Source of the DNA: Lantana camara | Lineage: Eukaryota; Streptophyta; Magnoliopsida; Lamiales; Verbenaceae | DNA length: 64,000 bases | Reading direction: 5' to 3' | Assembly: GCA_037501455.1 (NCBI GenBank) | Contig: CM074856.1 | Coordinates: 96,152,001-96,216,000, forward strand | In this document: positions 34,372 to 45,962 of the stretch, in pieces | Layout: every line of letters starts with the position of its first letter | How positions within the stretch are numbered: the stretch's first letter is position 1 | Program-made: the position numbers and the translations under genes | The notes under the pieces: generated by a model | What the model was told of the DNA's origin: nothing | Databases searched by the model: none | What the model saw: only the letters and a program-made list of their open reading frames with translations

Positions 34372-37300
34372 AGTAGCACCCCGCACGTGGGACACCACAT
34401 TCCCCGCACTAAGACCCGAACCCAAATACGAAATGGATAGTCCATACTTAAGTCCAAGTCATAGCGAACGGGGGACCAACGCACCCACTGGGCTAGGCGG
34501 AGCTAACACCGACTCAGTGTGCGTGAAAATGAACAAATACTAATCAAACGACAGGATAGCGGAAGCAATATCATTAAATGCTCAAGCTAGAGCCAAGAGA
34601 TCAAATATATATATACATATACAGGATACAATTCGTAAATCCTAAGAGTACGTAGAACAAAATATGCTTATGAGACCAAATGCAACCTATCCCGACCTAT
34701 ACGACCAATTGTGACTCGACAGACCTACTCCCCCGCCTAGCACAAGCTCAAAAGAACCTGTCACTTGAAAAGATAAGAGAGGGGTTAGTCCATCGACTGA
34801 GTGAGGGGGCTAACGCACACCCACATGCTATACATAATAGTGAAAAACACATATCAAAGGAAGGAATAATGAACCGGGTATAGATTTTTCATACCAAAAC
34901 ATTTTCAAAAGGAAAACTAATATTTATACATATACTTATTCAAAACATTTCATAAACTATCCCCGTTTCACAATTCCAAGACATAAATCATAATGCACGA
35001 GCGAGTAATAAGCTTCCAACCTTACCTCCCATAATAGCATAAGAAAAACCAAAATCATACACATAATCTACCCAAACTCCGAGATAGAAGGGCCACGTAA
35101 ACCCTAACTATATATACATAACATAACCTCGAGGGAAAGCTATCCACAACGAGTCTTTCCCAGCTTTTACACCACGAGTGTCGAAGAGTATGCCTTCCCA
35201 ACTCCTAGGGGTCGCGAGTAACACTTTGTATGGAACTATGCTAAGGAGTGATGATCCCGACGGCTCGATACCATCCCGAGTATCCTTAGTCATAGCTTCG
35301 GGGCCCAAACATATAGAACATAACATACATATACCAATCTTTCATGGCTTAACTCGCTTACATATCATAACATAGCACATCGTATCATATCGTAGCATAA
35401 GGGTTTCAAAACTCAAGCTTATATATGCCCGTATACATACTTTCAAAATCCGAAGGTGCCCATAAGATCATAACATATCATACTCAACACATATTTAACT
35501 ATATATATAATATATAGTCGCATGCGGGCTAGAAACATGATCAAGTAGTGGTTGTAGGTCGCTTAACTAAAAGAAAAGATCCTAAACCTCACCTTGTGCG
35601 CAAAACAAAAGATAAGAGCGTGCTGACCACCACAACCTATATCTCGGGCCCAACACCGACAACGAGAACCTCCTCTTTAACAAAAAAACACAAACCGAGA
35701 CTTAGAATCAAATATGTACCAATTAGACGCACGACAATGCGAATGAATGCAAAGGAATGCAACAAGATGGCATAAGATGTCACATAAGCATTTGCATCAC
35801 TTTAGCATATAAATTCCATGGTACAAAATCATTAAACATATCATAATACAACATATAGCAAGTAATTGAAATTTTAGAATCAAGTTAGAGATGAGAGAAT
35901 TGAAATGGAATACATAAAGAGATGCATTAGAAGCACGGGAACATCAACATTTAAGTACTTAAACGTTAAAGTTACATTTGAACATCGAAATAAATATCAT
36001 AAAAATAAAATAAATATCAAAACATGTAGTATAAAAATTTATTAGCAAGTTAGGATCATTATAGGGGTGGGAGAACACAAGAAAAAAGAAAGAGAAACAT
36101 TTAAAAGGAGCTCCGAGTAAAATTGGGCAAAAGCTGACAGATTATCAAAATGCGCAAACTGTACAAAAATGGGAATATCTCGAGTTTGAGAAGTTAGAAT
36201 TGAGTTTTGTTTGTTGGATAAGAAGCTAGACAAAAGTAGGTTTCCAACGGTATATGGCTAGAATTTTAGGTCAAAGCGATGTGAAAAAGGCGTAAGCTTG
36301 AAGTGGGATGAAAGCAGATTTTCGGCGAAGTGGCGACACCAAAATGGATTGTTTATATCCCACAAACTAGGTTGAATTTTAAGGTGATTCCAGAATACTC
36401 CACACTTCAAGTGGTTTTTGTGGTTAAAATTTCAGGCCAATCGAAGCTCGGATGGAGGGTCTACGACCGGGGAAATTATAAGGTAAAAGTTCCCTGCCCG
36501 GGGAGAGGCTTGCAGCGGGAAAAAGAGCTGCAGTAGGGCTGTTTTAAGGAGGAGGAAGAAGGGGCAACAAAGAAGCACATATAGGCATAAAAAACACTAA
36601 AAAATCATGCATAAAACACCTCTAAATAAGTCACAACCTCACGCATCAATCAAGGAAGCAAACATAAGTTCATCTCTTGCACAAAACACCCATGTATTAA
36701 TTACATATCATGGAGGCAACAATGGTAGATCTTCATATACTCAACTACCAAGAAATCCACACTTTTAAACATGATAAGGGAGCTTAAATGAGCACACTCC
36801 ATACCTTAAAACTCAAAGAAAGCAACTATAGAGCATGTATTCAAGTTTGAGAGGAAAACCAAACTATTCATGCACTTCTCCAACCATGCATAAAACCTCA
36901 GTTACAAGACATAAAATGGAGCTTAACATGAGCCATAGATCACGAGGAACATGGATCTTACCTTGGATCGTTGAGGAACGAAAGGAACAAGGAGTTCTTG
37001 AGCAAATCTTGAGCTTGAAGATGATGAATAGTAAAATCTCTTCCTTGTCTCCAAGATGCTACTATCTCGTGAAAAAGGGAAGGAAATGGGATGCATAAGG
37101 TACCAAATTGGCTTAAGTTCAAGGCATAAAGTCAAGGTGGGTCCATTTCTTGGAATCCGGGTCAAAATAGTTAGAAAATGGCTTCGTCGGGGGGTTCAAA
37201 CGACACCGGAAAAATTATAAGTTAATTCCATTAGGTTTGAATCGTCAGATCGAGTTCAACGACAAATACGGATCTCAAAACAGAGTTCCTGAGTTCAAGA

Positions 37301-37700
37301 TATCAAATAAAATAGCTTAAGGGGTCTTATTTTCAAATATGTCCTCAAACTTTCACAAAGTGTCAAATAGGTCCAAAGCCTAATTTCCATTAAGTCCTAA
37401 AACATTTAAATAAAATACAATCAAGTCCAATTATCGCGTAATTTAATTAAATTCACGTAATTCATATTCTTGTCACCGAATTCATATTAAAACATTTATG
37501 ATCATGTAATTCACATAATAATTTAAACAAGTTAGACCATTTACATCATTTAAATCACGTAAATCACTTAAAGAGAAATTAAAATAAGTTAGAAGGTATT
37601 TAAATAATTTAAAGAGGCATATAAATAAATCGAAAGTCATGTAATTGATTGAACTCACACGTGGCACAAACCTACATGTACGAACGAACGGGGTGTCACA
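34372..37700 (-). repeat. 5' LTR of the 13-kb element
   Basis: The 3329-bp LTR lies next to the PBS. Minus-strand signals: donor CCAAG/GTAAG at about 36964, GTGAGG donor at about 35592, acceptor ending near 34757 before the CTAGGCGG block. A CTTCGGGGCCC block lies at about 35298. The partner is 24662-28340. The short ORFs are not credible genes. Confidence 0.85.
36461..36507. repeat. Palindrome cluster, TCCC arms (LTR 34372-37700)
   Basis: Members: a half-degraded ctacgaccggggaaa (36461-36475) and gttccctgcccggggaga (36490-36507). The CCCGGGGA type agrees with the partner LTR cluster at 27373-27477. Confidence 0.7.
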
Positions 37701-37833
37701 TGGAGAATCTTCAGGGATAGGAGATCCTGCCCGTCGTCCTATTAATTGGAAGAAAGTTATTAAAAAAAAAAATTTTATAAAACAACTAGTTTTTATAACT
37801 CAAGAGTATGATAGAGATATTAGATATTAGGAG
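37701..37833 (+). pseudogene. Target duplication TGGAG and caulimovirid remnant, part 2
   Basis: After the second TGGAG (37701-37705) the sequence reads as a continuation of a pararetrovirus polyprotein C-terminal to RNase H. It has a basic stretch (PARRPINWKKVI) and an aromatic/acidic end (EYDRDIRY). It lies in the same orientation as 23831-24661. It is cut again at 37833 by the next LTR. The rest is not in the window. Confidence 0.7.
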
Positions 37834-38274
37834 TGTAGCACCCGTAGCGCCTGGTCACGACATCCCCTGCACCTAAACCCCGAACCCACATATGAAATGG
37901 ACCTCCATACATGAGCCCAAGTCCAAGAGAACGGGGACCTACACGCACACACTAGGCTAAGTAGGGCTAACACATGGATAGAGTGCACAAAACAGTAAAG
38001 CAAATACACGGAAGCAACAACCAGGATCCATAAAGAGCTCATCAAATGCTTACCAACACATTAACAATGGTCACACGGCCTAAAATAACAAGTATTTACA
38101 TCAAGTATTCAAAAGTATCCCATATTATAAATCATAATTATAAACATAATAAGTGAATCCAAAATGCAACATATAAATATGCAGACTCGACCTAAGCCAA
38201 CAAGTACGACTAGACATGACGTACTTCCCTGCCTAGCTCGAGAAACCTGAAAGGGTAAAGGAGAGGATAAGTCT
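37834..38274 (-). repeat. Minus-strand LTR, left part (split by the Athila element)
   Basis: It starts TGTAGCACCCGTAGCGCC and holds the CACATCCCC-type end block and the acceptor plus CTAGGC motif (about 38230-38260). It continues after the Athila insertion at 45963. The bases before it (AGGAG) would be the left target duplication, with the partner not found. Confidence 0.75.
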
Positions 38275-38279
38275 ATAAC
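38275..38279 (+). repeat. Target duplication ATAAC (left) of the Athila element
   Basis: It pairs with ACAAC at 45958-45962 (one mismatch). Removing the insertion restores 'agtctataactcgactgagtg', which other LTR copies have in similar form. Confidence 0.85.
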
Positions 38280-39743
38280 TGTTGGTTGTTTAGATTCACT
38301 AAGTTAAAACCAATCGTGCAAGTGTACACTTAATATACGGGTAGCATAATAGGATCGTACCCACGTGGAAGGGACATCAATCACTACTCAATATTTATTT
38401 CTAATCTAGAAACCGAACGAATTCAAGTTGTTATATCTACCTACTAGAATAAAATTGAAGTAATTAACTCTAAGAAAACACAAATAGCACACTTAAACAC
38501 GGATTAAACTCAGTAGACTAAATAGGCAGGGGTGTAATGACTTATGCATTCAGGATTCAATACAATACTTGTTTGACAAGTGCAATTCTACAACCTACTC
38601 ACTTATATATGAATTATCCTCTCTCAAGCTATAACCGTGTATTTAATTAAGCTCAACGTTGCTCTCGCAATCATCAATGTATTAATTAAACCAACAAGAC
38701 CAAGACTAGTGCAATTCCTATTCTAGCGGCTTGGCATGGAATAGGATTTACTGTTGTATAGATCATAACCAAATCTCTTTGCATTCATATAATCTACTAG
38801 TTATGAAAACCTTCTCAATTACTATTAGCCTCTCGATTCTCAAGTAATTCTAGATTATGCTAAGGGTGATCAAGCCTTCACATTTCAATTCAAACCAGTT
38901 TTCACACTAAGAATTAACACAAGTTATTCAAGCATCATATCAAACACATACCATGCATTCATCATCACTCCCCTAGCCCTAGGGGTTTAGCTACTCATAA
39001 TTAAAGCGAAACTCATAAAACTACAGTAAAGTGCATTAAGGAAATTCATGTTCATCAAATCAAGACAAGGTCTCAAAATTAAACTCATAAACATTCAGTA
39101 AGAATATGGAAAAACGAATCTAACATGAAACTAATTAAAACCAAACTTAAAGGAATTAGTTTGAGAAATTAAAGCAGTAAATAAACCGAAAAACCGAAAT
39201 TATTTAAGAACTCGATCCTTTCGTATTCTCTAAATTCTTTGAACAACTCTTCAAAACTCCAGAACTTCTCCCCTCAGGCTAGGTCACGAATTGAAGGAGC
39301 ACTCCCCCCAAAAAGACTCCAAAACGTATTTAAATAGCCACCCAAAATTCTGTCTAGCCGCCCTAGGTAACGGGCGTTACCTATCTATGCACAATCCTCG
39401 TTAATGCCCGTTACTGCCTTGAAATCGTAATAACGCTTTTATAAGTGGTAACGGCTGTTACCGCTTTCCTTCTGCCCAGGGGTAACGGGTGTTACCCCTC
39501 TGATTCGCCAAAAGTGTTGCTCCTGTGTCTGTTAACGGGGGTTAACAACCTTGTACTTCCAAAGGGGTAACGGGAGTTACTCCTTTTTTCCTCCAAAAAC
39601 GCGTGAATTCATCTTGCTTTGCCGTTTCTTATCTCCAACTCAATAATCACCTAAATGGAGCAAAATAAACACATAAACGCATCAAACGACACAAAAGTAT
39701 ACTCTAATTAACGCTTAAATCCATACGAATTTCACACTCAACA
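38280..39743 (-). repeat. 3' LTR of the Athila-type element
   Basis: 1464 bp, TGTTGGTTGTTTAG...CACTCAACA. It carries six or more TAACGGGCGTTA-type palindromes at 39366-39583. Confidence 0.92.
39366..39583. repeat. Palindrome cluster, GGTAAC arms (Athila 3' LTR)
   Basis: Members: ggtaacgggcgttacc (39366-39381), gttaatgcccgttac (39400-39414), ggtaacggctgttacc (39447-39462), ggggtaacgggtgttacccc (39479-39498), gttaacgggggttaac (39531-39546) and ggggtaacgggagttactcc (39564-39583). The partner LTR repeats most of these at about 45593-45800. Confidence 0.92.
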
Positions 39744-41296
39744 AATTCCCCCACACTTGCCTATTGCTCGTCCTCGAGTAATACAAAAATAAAGAAAACA
39801 CATCCCCTCAAACCTCATCCTCAAAGCAATCATCGAACCTTCACCTGAACATGTCTAACAAATCAAATCAAGTACTCATGACACAAGATCATCAACATAC
39901 TATGAAAAGTGTACCCTTGTGTAGTGTGTGAATTCGAAAGAAATAATGTACGACGACTAGAATGACAAATTAACAATTTTTGCTTAAGTTCTAATTATCA
40001 ACTACGGAATACACTCTTCGCACCTATCTCCACTAATGGAATTAACTCAAGATTTAGGATCGGTAGGTCTTTCGAGCTTGTAATGTAGGCTTTGGGTAAG
40101 GTTATGGAAATTTGGATCAAGTGACTACTCACCAAGCTTACATCGTTCAATCTTTAAACTCATGGCACTTAGTTCGCCATTAAACACATTGCCCCACAAT
40201 TCGATAATTGCATCCCACACCCTCAATTTCACACTCTGCCTAAATATTTTTCTTTTCTTTTCTTTTGCTCTTGTTTTTCTTTCATATCTTTTCTTTTTCA
40301 CACTCTTTCTCATTCTTTTTTTTTTTCATACGAATCTCTCAAATTCAAACATAAGAATAATCAAAAGGGGTCAAAAGATAGACATTCAATGTAAAATCAA
40401 ACGAGCAAGCCTTAGTGTAAAATTAACAATGCAGGTATACTTATGTTGTGCAATTGGCTTATAATGTGGCTACAAAAATCGTGCACAACAATTAGGCTCA
40501 GCGGGGTCAATAAGATTACGTTATTTAGTGAAAAAAAGGTAAAAATTTAAAGGCTTAATATCCTCCTACAACGACTGCCTACTTCACTTCCTTAATCTTT
40601 CATTAACTCAAAATTTCTCCTCAATAGGACTAAAATGCATCCTAATCAATTCATAGACTTATTCGGAAATCATCAATTCACCTGTCTAAGCAAAGTACAT
40701 TATCACGTTCGAAGTGCACAAAATAAGAGGGCATACTAACATACTAAGTCATCCAATCTCATGCAAATTCCTCAACTCAAGTTGCCTAACTCGTTCTAGC
40801 ATCAATTCAACAATCAAACTCGAAGAAAAAGTTCAAAATGGGGGAAAATTTTCAAAATTCTCAAAAATTTTCAATTCCTAGCAATTCACAAGTGTAACAA
40901 AACATCTAATCATGCAAATATTCAATAAAAACTCCTAGCATCCCTAGACTTCTCCCCCACACTTAATCTTTGCAATGTCCTCATGCAAAAGAAAGAATTA
41001 AAGTTCAAGAAAACTCCCTTATTGATCGAAGATCCGACAACGAGCTAGCAAAGCTTCCAAAACCTAAAATATGTGACTAGAAAACATGGATCAAGTGCAA
41101 ATGCAATTGACGATCAACATGCATTCAACAATCAACACACAAGACACAATTTCGAGGTAAGAAGGGGCACATTGCATAAACAATGGAGTTCAAAACAAAG
41201 CAAAGAAATAAGCGTATTAAAATCATCCAAACATATCAATGAATATGCCTAAAAAGAATGTCTAAAAATCAGGGGAGAAAAATAATAATAACAGAA
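39744..41296 (-). other. Non-coding 3' internal region of the Athila element
   Basis: Polypurine tract next to the LTR, then about 1.5 kb of AT-rich sequence without a recognised domain. A T-rich, TTTTC-repeated stretch lies at about 40245-40330. The phenylalanine-rich ORF at 40162-40464 comes from it and is not called. Confidence 0.6.
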
Positions 41297-42586
41297 TTAG
41301 GGTAATGGGGGTCCTCCAAAATACTGATCAACACGAGCACAAAACCCTTCAAACTTCGCCTTCAGCTGAGCCTCCCACGCATCAAATCGCTCATCCACAT
41401 AATGTGCACGATCCTCAACTCTCGCGATCACGGTGGTCAAATCAACCCTTAATCCTGCCAATTTTATGCGAAGGCCTCTCACAGTAACCGGAGCTCCATT
41501 AGCTTCTTTGACAACAACTGGCGTGGCACTTCAAAGGATCTCAAACTCATCATCTGGCCTATCAGGAATCTGAGCTAAAAGTTCCCTCTGCACCTCTATA
41601 AGCTCCTCGAAACGAGCCTTGCCCCAGTTATACATCTGCCAAAGCCTATCTCTATCCCGAATTGGAAGCCAAGGCAAAATATGCTCCTTGAGGTGTCCAC
41701 TCTCCCAAGCAATAGCCAAGCCTACATTCTCCAAGTACTACGGACAAATATCATAGCCGAAGTCAACGGGCAACAATCCCCTAGGCCTCCAATGCATCTC
41801 TCGAGCGAACATAGCGACAAACGCACCATGGGTTATCGTCCCAGTAACACTCCCAGCAATCTCATGAAGCTTCCAAATGAATTCAGTCGTTCCATCAAAC
41901 TTGATGCCTTCCTTCATCATGTACATTATTCCCAGATCAGTCTCATTAATGTGGCTATCTCTTCCATATCGAGCACAAAATCCCGTGGCCAAAATCCTAT
42001 GAATTAGCACCCAAGCCAATGAATCAAGATAGCTATACTGCCTATTTCGGGGGGAATAACTAGGAATTCCCTTTCGTAACGGGAAGGATCTGCACACCAC
42101 CTCTCTCTAAGCATCACTCCATTTAGGTAAAGAAGTAGTGGCATTAGCTGGAAAACGAAGAATCTCCCTTATTCGGCATGCATTCCAAACTTGAGTTTCC
42201 CGATCATCCAGAGTGAACGTCAGAGTGCTATCCACCGGGTTAAAATTCATTGTGGTGAAGAAAACAGCCGTCATCTCGGCATAAGTCAAATTCTTCCGAG
42301 TAAGGAAAGGTAACCACCCGATGTTATCAAGCAATCTTTCCACTTCTTTCCAAGCTTCAAACTTCTCCATCCATGTTGCCTTGAAGAATCTAGTTGACAA
42401 AATGTTTCTAGTCAAATTCCTCTGAAAGGGATTACCCTTAACATTCACCATTATATTGACCGACTCCTTTGATTGATGACTCAATGGAGATAAAGTAGTG
42501 AAGGGCTCGATAGACCGAGAACGCCTAGTACGACCCATAGTACCTATATCATTCATATAAGACAAGGAAAAGCACATAAAAATCAA
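41297..42586 (-). pseudogene. ATHILA-domain ORF (Athila ORF1-like protein), three in-frame stops
   Basis: A single minus-strand frame of about 430 codons, from MGRTRRSRS at 42586 to TAA at 41297. It is interrupted only by TAG at 42107-42109, TAG at 41738-41740 and TGA at 41531-41533, with no frameshift. The N-terminal half carries the pattern FFKATWMEKFEAWKEV...WLPFLTR...YAEMTAVFF typical of the plant-specific ATHILA protein family, whose function is unsettled. The C-terminal part (41297-41734) is predicted helical and ends in a coiled-coil-like stretch and a PPLP tail. In autonomous Athila elements this type of protein lies downstream of pol; here it follows gag directly. Confidence 0.8.
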
Positions 42587-43385
42587 TCATGAGTCATTCA
42601 GACAATTTATCGAACACCTTGTATGCACTACCCTAGGGTGTGAGTTTTGATCAAGATTCTTTAATCTACCCAATACAACTCAACAAGGCTCTAAAGAGTT
42701 ATGACTTAAGTTAAAAAATTCTCCAATTGAAATTCAAAGGCTAGCTAGAGACTAGGGTTCTTCCAAATTTCACTCAATTCAAGATCCACTACAAATCATT
42801 AAACCTACTTCTAGCATGCATAAATTCTCCAAATTCAATAATTCTAGCCCAAAATTCATCTTAGATAGGAAGACTTCATTCTAACATCAAGCTTAGAGAG
42901 GGGGATTACTTACCAATTCAAGCTTAGAGAGAAAAGAGTATGTGTGATGTTAGTGGTGCCTTGATTAGGAAAAATTGCTTTCTTCTCTTCTAAGAGATTG
43001 TGTTATGTGAGAAAAGAAGAGAGGGCAGGCTAAATATATAGGTTATGGTGGGGTAGGACCTAAGTTGAGAGGAATTAGGATTTAAACTTCAAACAAAAGT
43101 CTTCCTCCTTTAAAATAAAAACCCAATTTCGGGCCGTTAACGGGCGTTACCTAAACGGGCGTTACCTAATTATGCTTATCAGGAGTAACGCCCGTTACTC
43201 CTACTGTCCTACTTCGCCTGTACCCATTAACGGGCGTTACCTAAAATGAACGGAAGAGGTGTAACGCCCGTTACCAACTATGCTTGAGACGCCTGACTCC
43301 ATTAACGGGCGTTACAAGAAAAGGCCTAGAAAGGGGTAACGCCCATTACTCACGTTTTCGCACAAAACTCTCTTTTACCCAAAAG
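42587..43385 (-). other. Spacer between gag and the ATHILA ORF, with palindromes
   Basis: Non-coding. 43136-43350 repeats the LTR palindrome type: gttaacgggcgttacc (43136-43151), ggagtaacgcccgttactcc (43182-43201), attaacgggcgttacc (43226-43241), ggtgtaacgcccgttacc (43258-43275), attaacgggcgttac (43301-43315) and a variant near 43333. On the minus strand a candidate splice-donor context lies near 42910 (cttaccaatt). Confidence 0.8.
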
Positions 43386-44350
43386 CTAACTCGAAAACTG
43401 AGCTCTCTTGTTAAGAGCTTCAAATTGAGCATTGATGGAGGTTAATCCATCTCGTTCTGTAACTACTGCTTGCACATTAGCTGGTTGGGAATGGATCCTG
43501 TCATGTACAAAAACATCATTCTGTGACATATTATCTAACAGTTCTTTAGCAATGGTCTCAGATTTGGACAAGAATGCTCCGCCCGCAGCGGCATCCATCG
43601 CTCCTCAGTATGTAGGGGACATCCCATTATAGAAAGTCTGAATCAATAATCAACCGGGAATCCCATGATGAGGGCACTTCTTCTGCAAATCCTTAAATCT
43701 TTCCCACGCCTCATAGAAGGATTCTCCGTCTAGTTGTCTGAAACCTTGAATATCATTCCTGTACTTCGTGGTCTTACTGAGAGGAAAGAACTTGGCTAAG
43801 AAAACCTGAGAAAGCGCATCCCACGTCTGAAAGGACTCATTCGGTACAGTACCTTTTCCTCTTCCTGTTTATTTTCCTCTTTATCATTTTGGCGGCATGG
43901 CCGAGTGGTAAGGCGTCGCACTATACTTCAACCTTAACCATGCTTTGGCTCTTTCCCTTAGTGAAAACGGGAAAAGCCTGACTCGAATAGCATCAGTTGT
44001 GACATTGTGGATTTTGAAGGTATCGCACACCTCAAGGAAATACTCAAGATGTGATGTTGGATCCTCTAGTGATAATCCTGAAAACGGATTGTTTTCTGTA
44101 GCAAGTTGATTATAGCTGGTTTGATCTCAAAGTTGTTTGCTCCAGCATTTGGCAAGTTGTAATCTCTAATCGCAGGAGGAGGTGGTGGTGGTGGATGTAC
44201 AACCCCTCCTCCTCTTGCATTGTTCGGATCTACTGCCATTGATTCGATTGTGGATTTCTTGCTTTTCTTTTTCTTCTTCCTAACAGCGCTGAGTGTTCTC
44301 TCGATTTCCGGATCGTAGGGAACTAATTCCGGATCTTGAGATCTTCGCAT
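43386..44350 (-). pseudogene. Athila-type gag, frameshifted and interrupted
   Basis: The N-terminal piece (44350-44066) starts MRRSQDPELVPYDPEIERT, the usual Athila/Tat gag opening, with a proline run and a polar linker. The middle is broken by a foreign segment (about 43851-43925). Further downstream, outside long ORFs, the frame reads as the retrotransposon gag core (AWERFKDLQ and CPHHG-type sequence at about 43670-43720). The C-terminal piece (43598-43386) has DAAAGGAFLSKSETIAKELL, a conserved gag motif. Two frames are used, so it is inactive as it stands. Confidence 0.82.
43891..43915 (+). other. 25-bp fragment resembling the 5' end of plastid trnC-GCA
   Basis: The bases ggcggcatggccgagtggta plus aggcg match the acceptor 5' strand, D-stem and D-loop start of plastid-type tRNA-Cys(GCA). 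The anticodon arm and the rest are missing. It sits in about 75 bp of non-gag sequence that interrupts gag, and looks like a very small organelle-DNA insertion. It is not a working tRNA. Confidence 0.5.
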
Positions 44351-44483
44351 GCACTATATACCTGCACACAAGCAACGAAAATCCTTAGCTCAATTCCACA
44401 ATGACTAAGATCAAAACATAAAATAAAGTAATGCTCTAGAGCACTAGATCAAAATAATTAAGAAATATTGATTTAAAACGCCT

Positions 44484-44501
44484 TCCCCGGCAACGGTGCC
44501 A
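44484..44501 (-). other. Primer-binding site, Asp tRNA type
   Basis: The minus strand reads TGGCACCGTTGCCGGGGA, six bases inside the 5' LTR. It differs by one base from the complement of the plant Asp-tRNA 3' end. Confidence 0.85.
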
Positions 44502-44507
44502 AAAACT

Positions 44508-45957
44508 TGTTGGTTGTTTAGATTCACTAAGTTAAAACCAATCGTACAAGTGTACACATAATATACGCGTAGCACAATAGGATCATACCCACAGGGAAGG
44601 GAAATTAATCACTACTCAATATTTATTTCTAATCTAGAAACCGAACGAATTCAAGTTGTTATATCTACCTACTAGAATAAAATTGAAGTAATTAACTCTA
44701 AGAAAACACAAATAGCACACTTAAACACGGATTAAACTCAGTAGACTAAATAGGCAGGGGAGTAATGACTTATGCATTCAGGATTTAATACAATACTTGT
44801 TTGACAAGTTCAATTCTACAACCTAGTCACTTATATATGAATTATCCTCTCTCAAGCTATAACCGTGTATTTAATTAAGCTCAAAGTTACTCTCGCAATC
44901 ATCAATGTATTAGCTAAACCAACAAGACCAAGACTAGTGCAATTCCTATTCTAGCGGCTTGGCATGGAATAGGATTTACTGTTGTATAGATCAGAACCAA
45001 ATCTCTTTGCATTCATACAATCTACTAGTTATGAAAACCTTCTCAATTACTATTAACCTCTCGAATCTTAAGTAATTCTAGATGATGCTAATGGTGATCA
45101 ATCCTTCACAATTCAATTCAAACCAGTTTTCACACTAAGAATTAGCACAAGTCATTCAAGCATCATATCAAACATATACCATGCATTCATCATCACTCCG
45201 CTAGCCCTAGGGGTTTAGCTACTCATAATTAAAGCAAAACTCATAAAACTAAAGTAAAGTGCATTAAAGAAATTCATGTTCATCAAATCAAGATAAGGTC
45301 TCAAAATTAAACTTATAAACATTCAGTAAGAATCTGGAAAAACGAATCTAACATGAAACTAATTAAAACCAAACTTAAAGGAATTAGTTTGAGAAATTAA
45401 AGCAGTAAATAAATCGAAAAACCGAAATTGTTTAAGAACTCAATCCTTTCTTCTTCTCGAAATTCTTTGAACAACTCTTCAAAAATCCAGAACTTCTCTC
45501 CTCAGGCTAAGTCACCAATGGAAGGAGCACTTCCCCCAAAAGACTCCAAAACGCACTTAAATAGCTGCCCAAAATTCTATTTCCCCGCCCTAGGTAACGG
45601 GCGTTACCTATCTATGGGTAATCCTCGTTAACACCCGTTACTGCCTTGAAATAGCAATAACGCTTTTATAAGTGGTAACGGGCATTACCACTTTCCTTCT
45701 GCCCGTTACCCCTCTGATTCGCCAAAAGTGTTGCTCCTGTGTCTGTTAACGGGGGTTAACAACCTTGTACTTCCAAAGGGGTAACGGGAGTTACTCCTTT
45801 TTTCCTCCAAAAACGCATGAATTTGTCTTGGTTTGCCGTTTCTTATCTCCAACTCAATAATTACCTAAATGGAGCAAAATAAACACATAAACGCATCAAA
45901 CAACACAAAAGTATACTCTAATTAACGCTTAAATCCATACGAATTTCACACTCAACA
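44508..45957 (-). repeat. 5' LTR of the Athila-type element
   Basis: 1450 bp, closely matching 38280-39743 with scattered substitutions and a short deletion in the palindrome cluster near 45700 (one repeat lost). This implies an insertion that is not very recent. Confidence 0.92.
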
Positions 45958-45962
45958 ACAAC

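Larger units (their letters stand above)
24662..37700 (-). mobile_element. 13-kb non-autonomous chromovirus-like LTR retrotransposon
   Basis: On the minus strand this runs from the 5' LTR (37700-34372) through the PBS (34363-34350), a reduced internal region, a polypurine tract (about 28358-28345) and the 3' LTR (28340-24662). Both ends have TGTAGCACC/GGTGTCACA-type termini, and a perfect TGGAG duplication flanks the whole. Without the nested solo LTR (29980-33217) the internal region is only about 2.8 kb. It keeps gag zinc knuckles and a trace of the pol C-terminus, with no protease, RT or integrase core. It split an endogenous pararetrovirus sequence. Confidence 0.88.
38280..45957 (-). mobile_element. 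Athila-type LTR retrotransposon without pol
   Basis: A 7678-bp element with LTRs at 38280-39743 and 44508-45957 (TGTTGGTTG...CTCAACA), highly similar by eye. The PBS (44484-44501; minus strand TGGCACCGTTGCCGGGGA) matches the 3' end of Asp tRNA with one mismatch, and a GTGTGGGGGAA polypurine tract lies at the left LTR. Minus-strand order: 5' LTR, gag, palindrome-rich spacer, ATHILA-domain ORF, 1.5 kb non-coding, 3' LTR. Protease, RT, RNase H and integrase are absent from the 4.76-kb internal region, so movement would need an autonomous partner. Confidence 0.88.

Noticed and set aside
40162..40464. Phenylalanine-rich, membrane-like ORF
   Set aside because: It comes from a TTTTC-rich low-complexity stretch in the non-coding end of the Athila element.
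43891..43915. A working tRNA gene
   Set aside because: Only the first 25 bases fit. The anticodon, T-arm and acceptor 3' strand do not follow.
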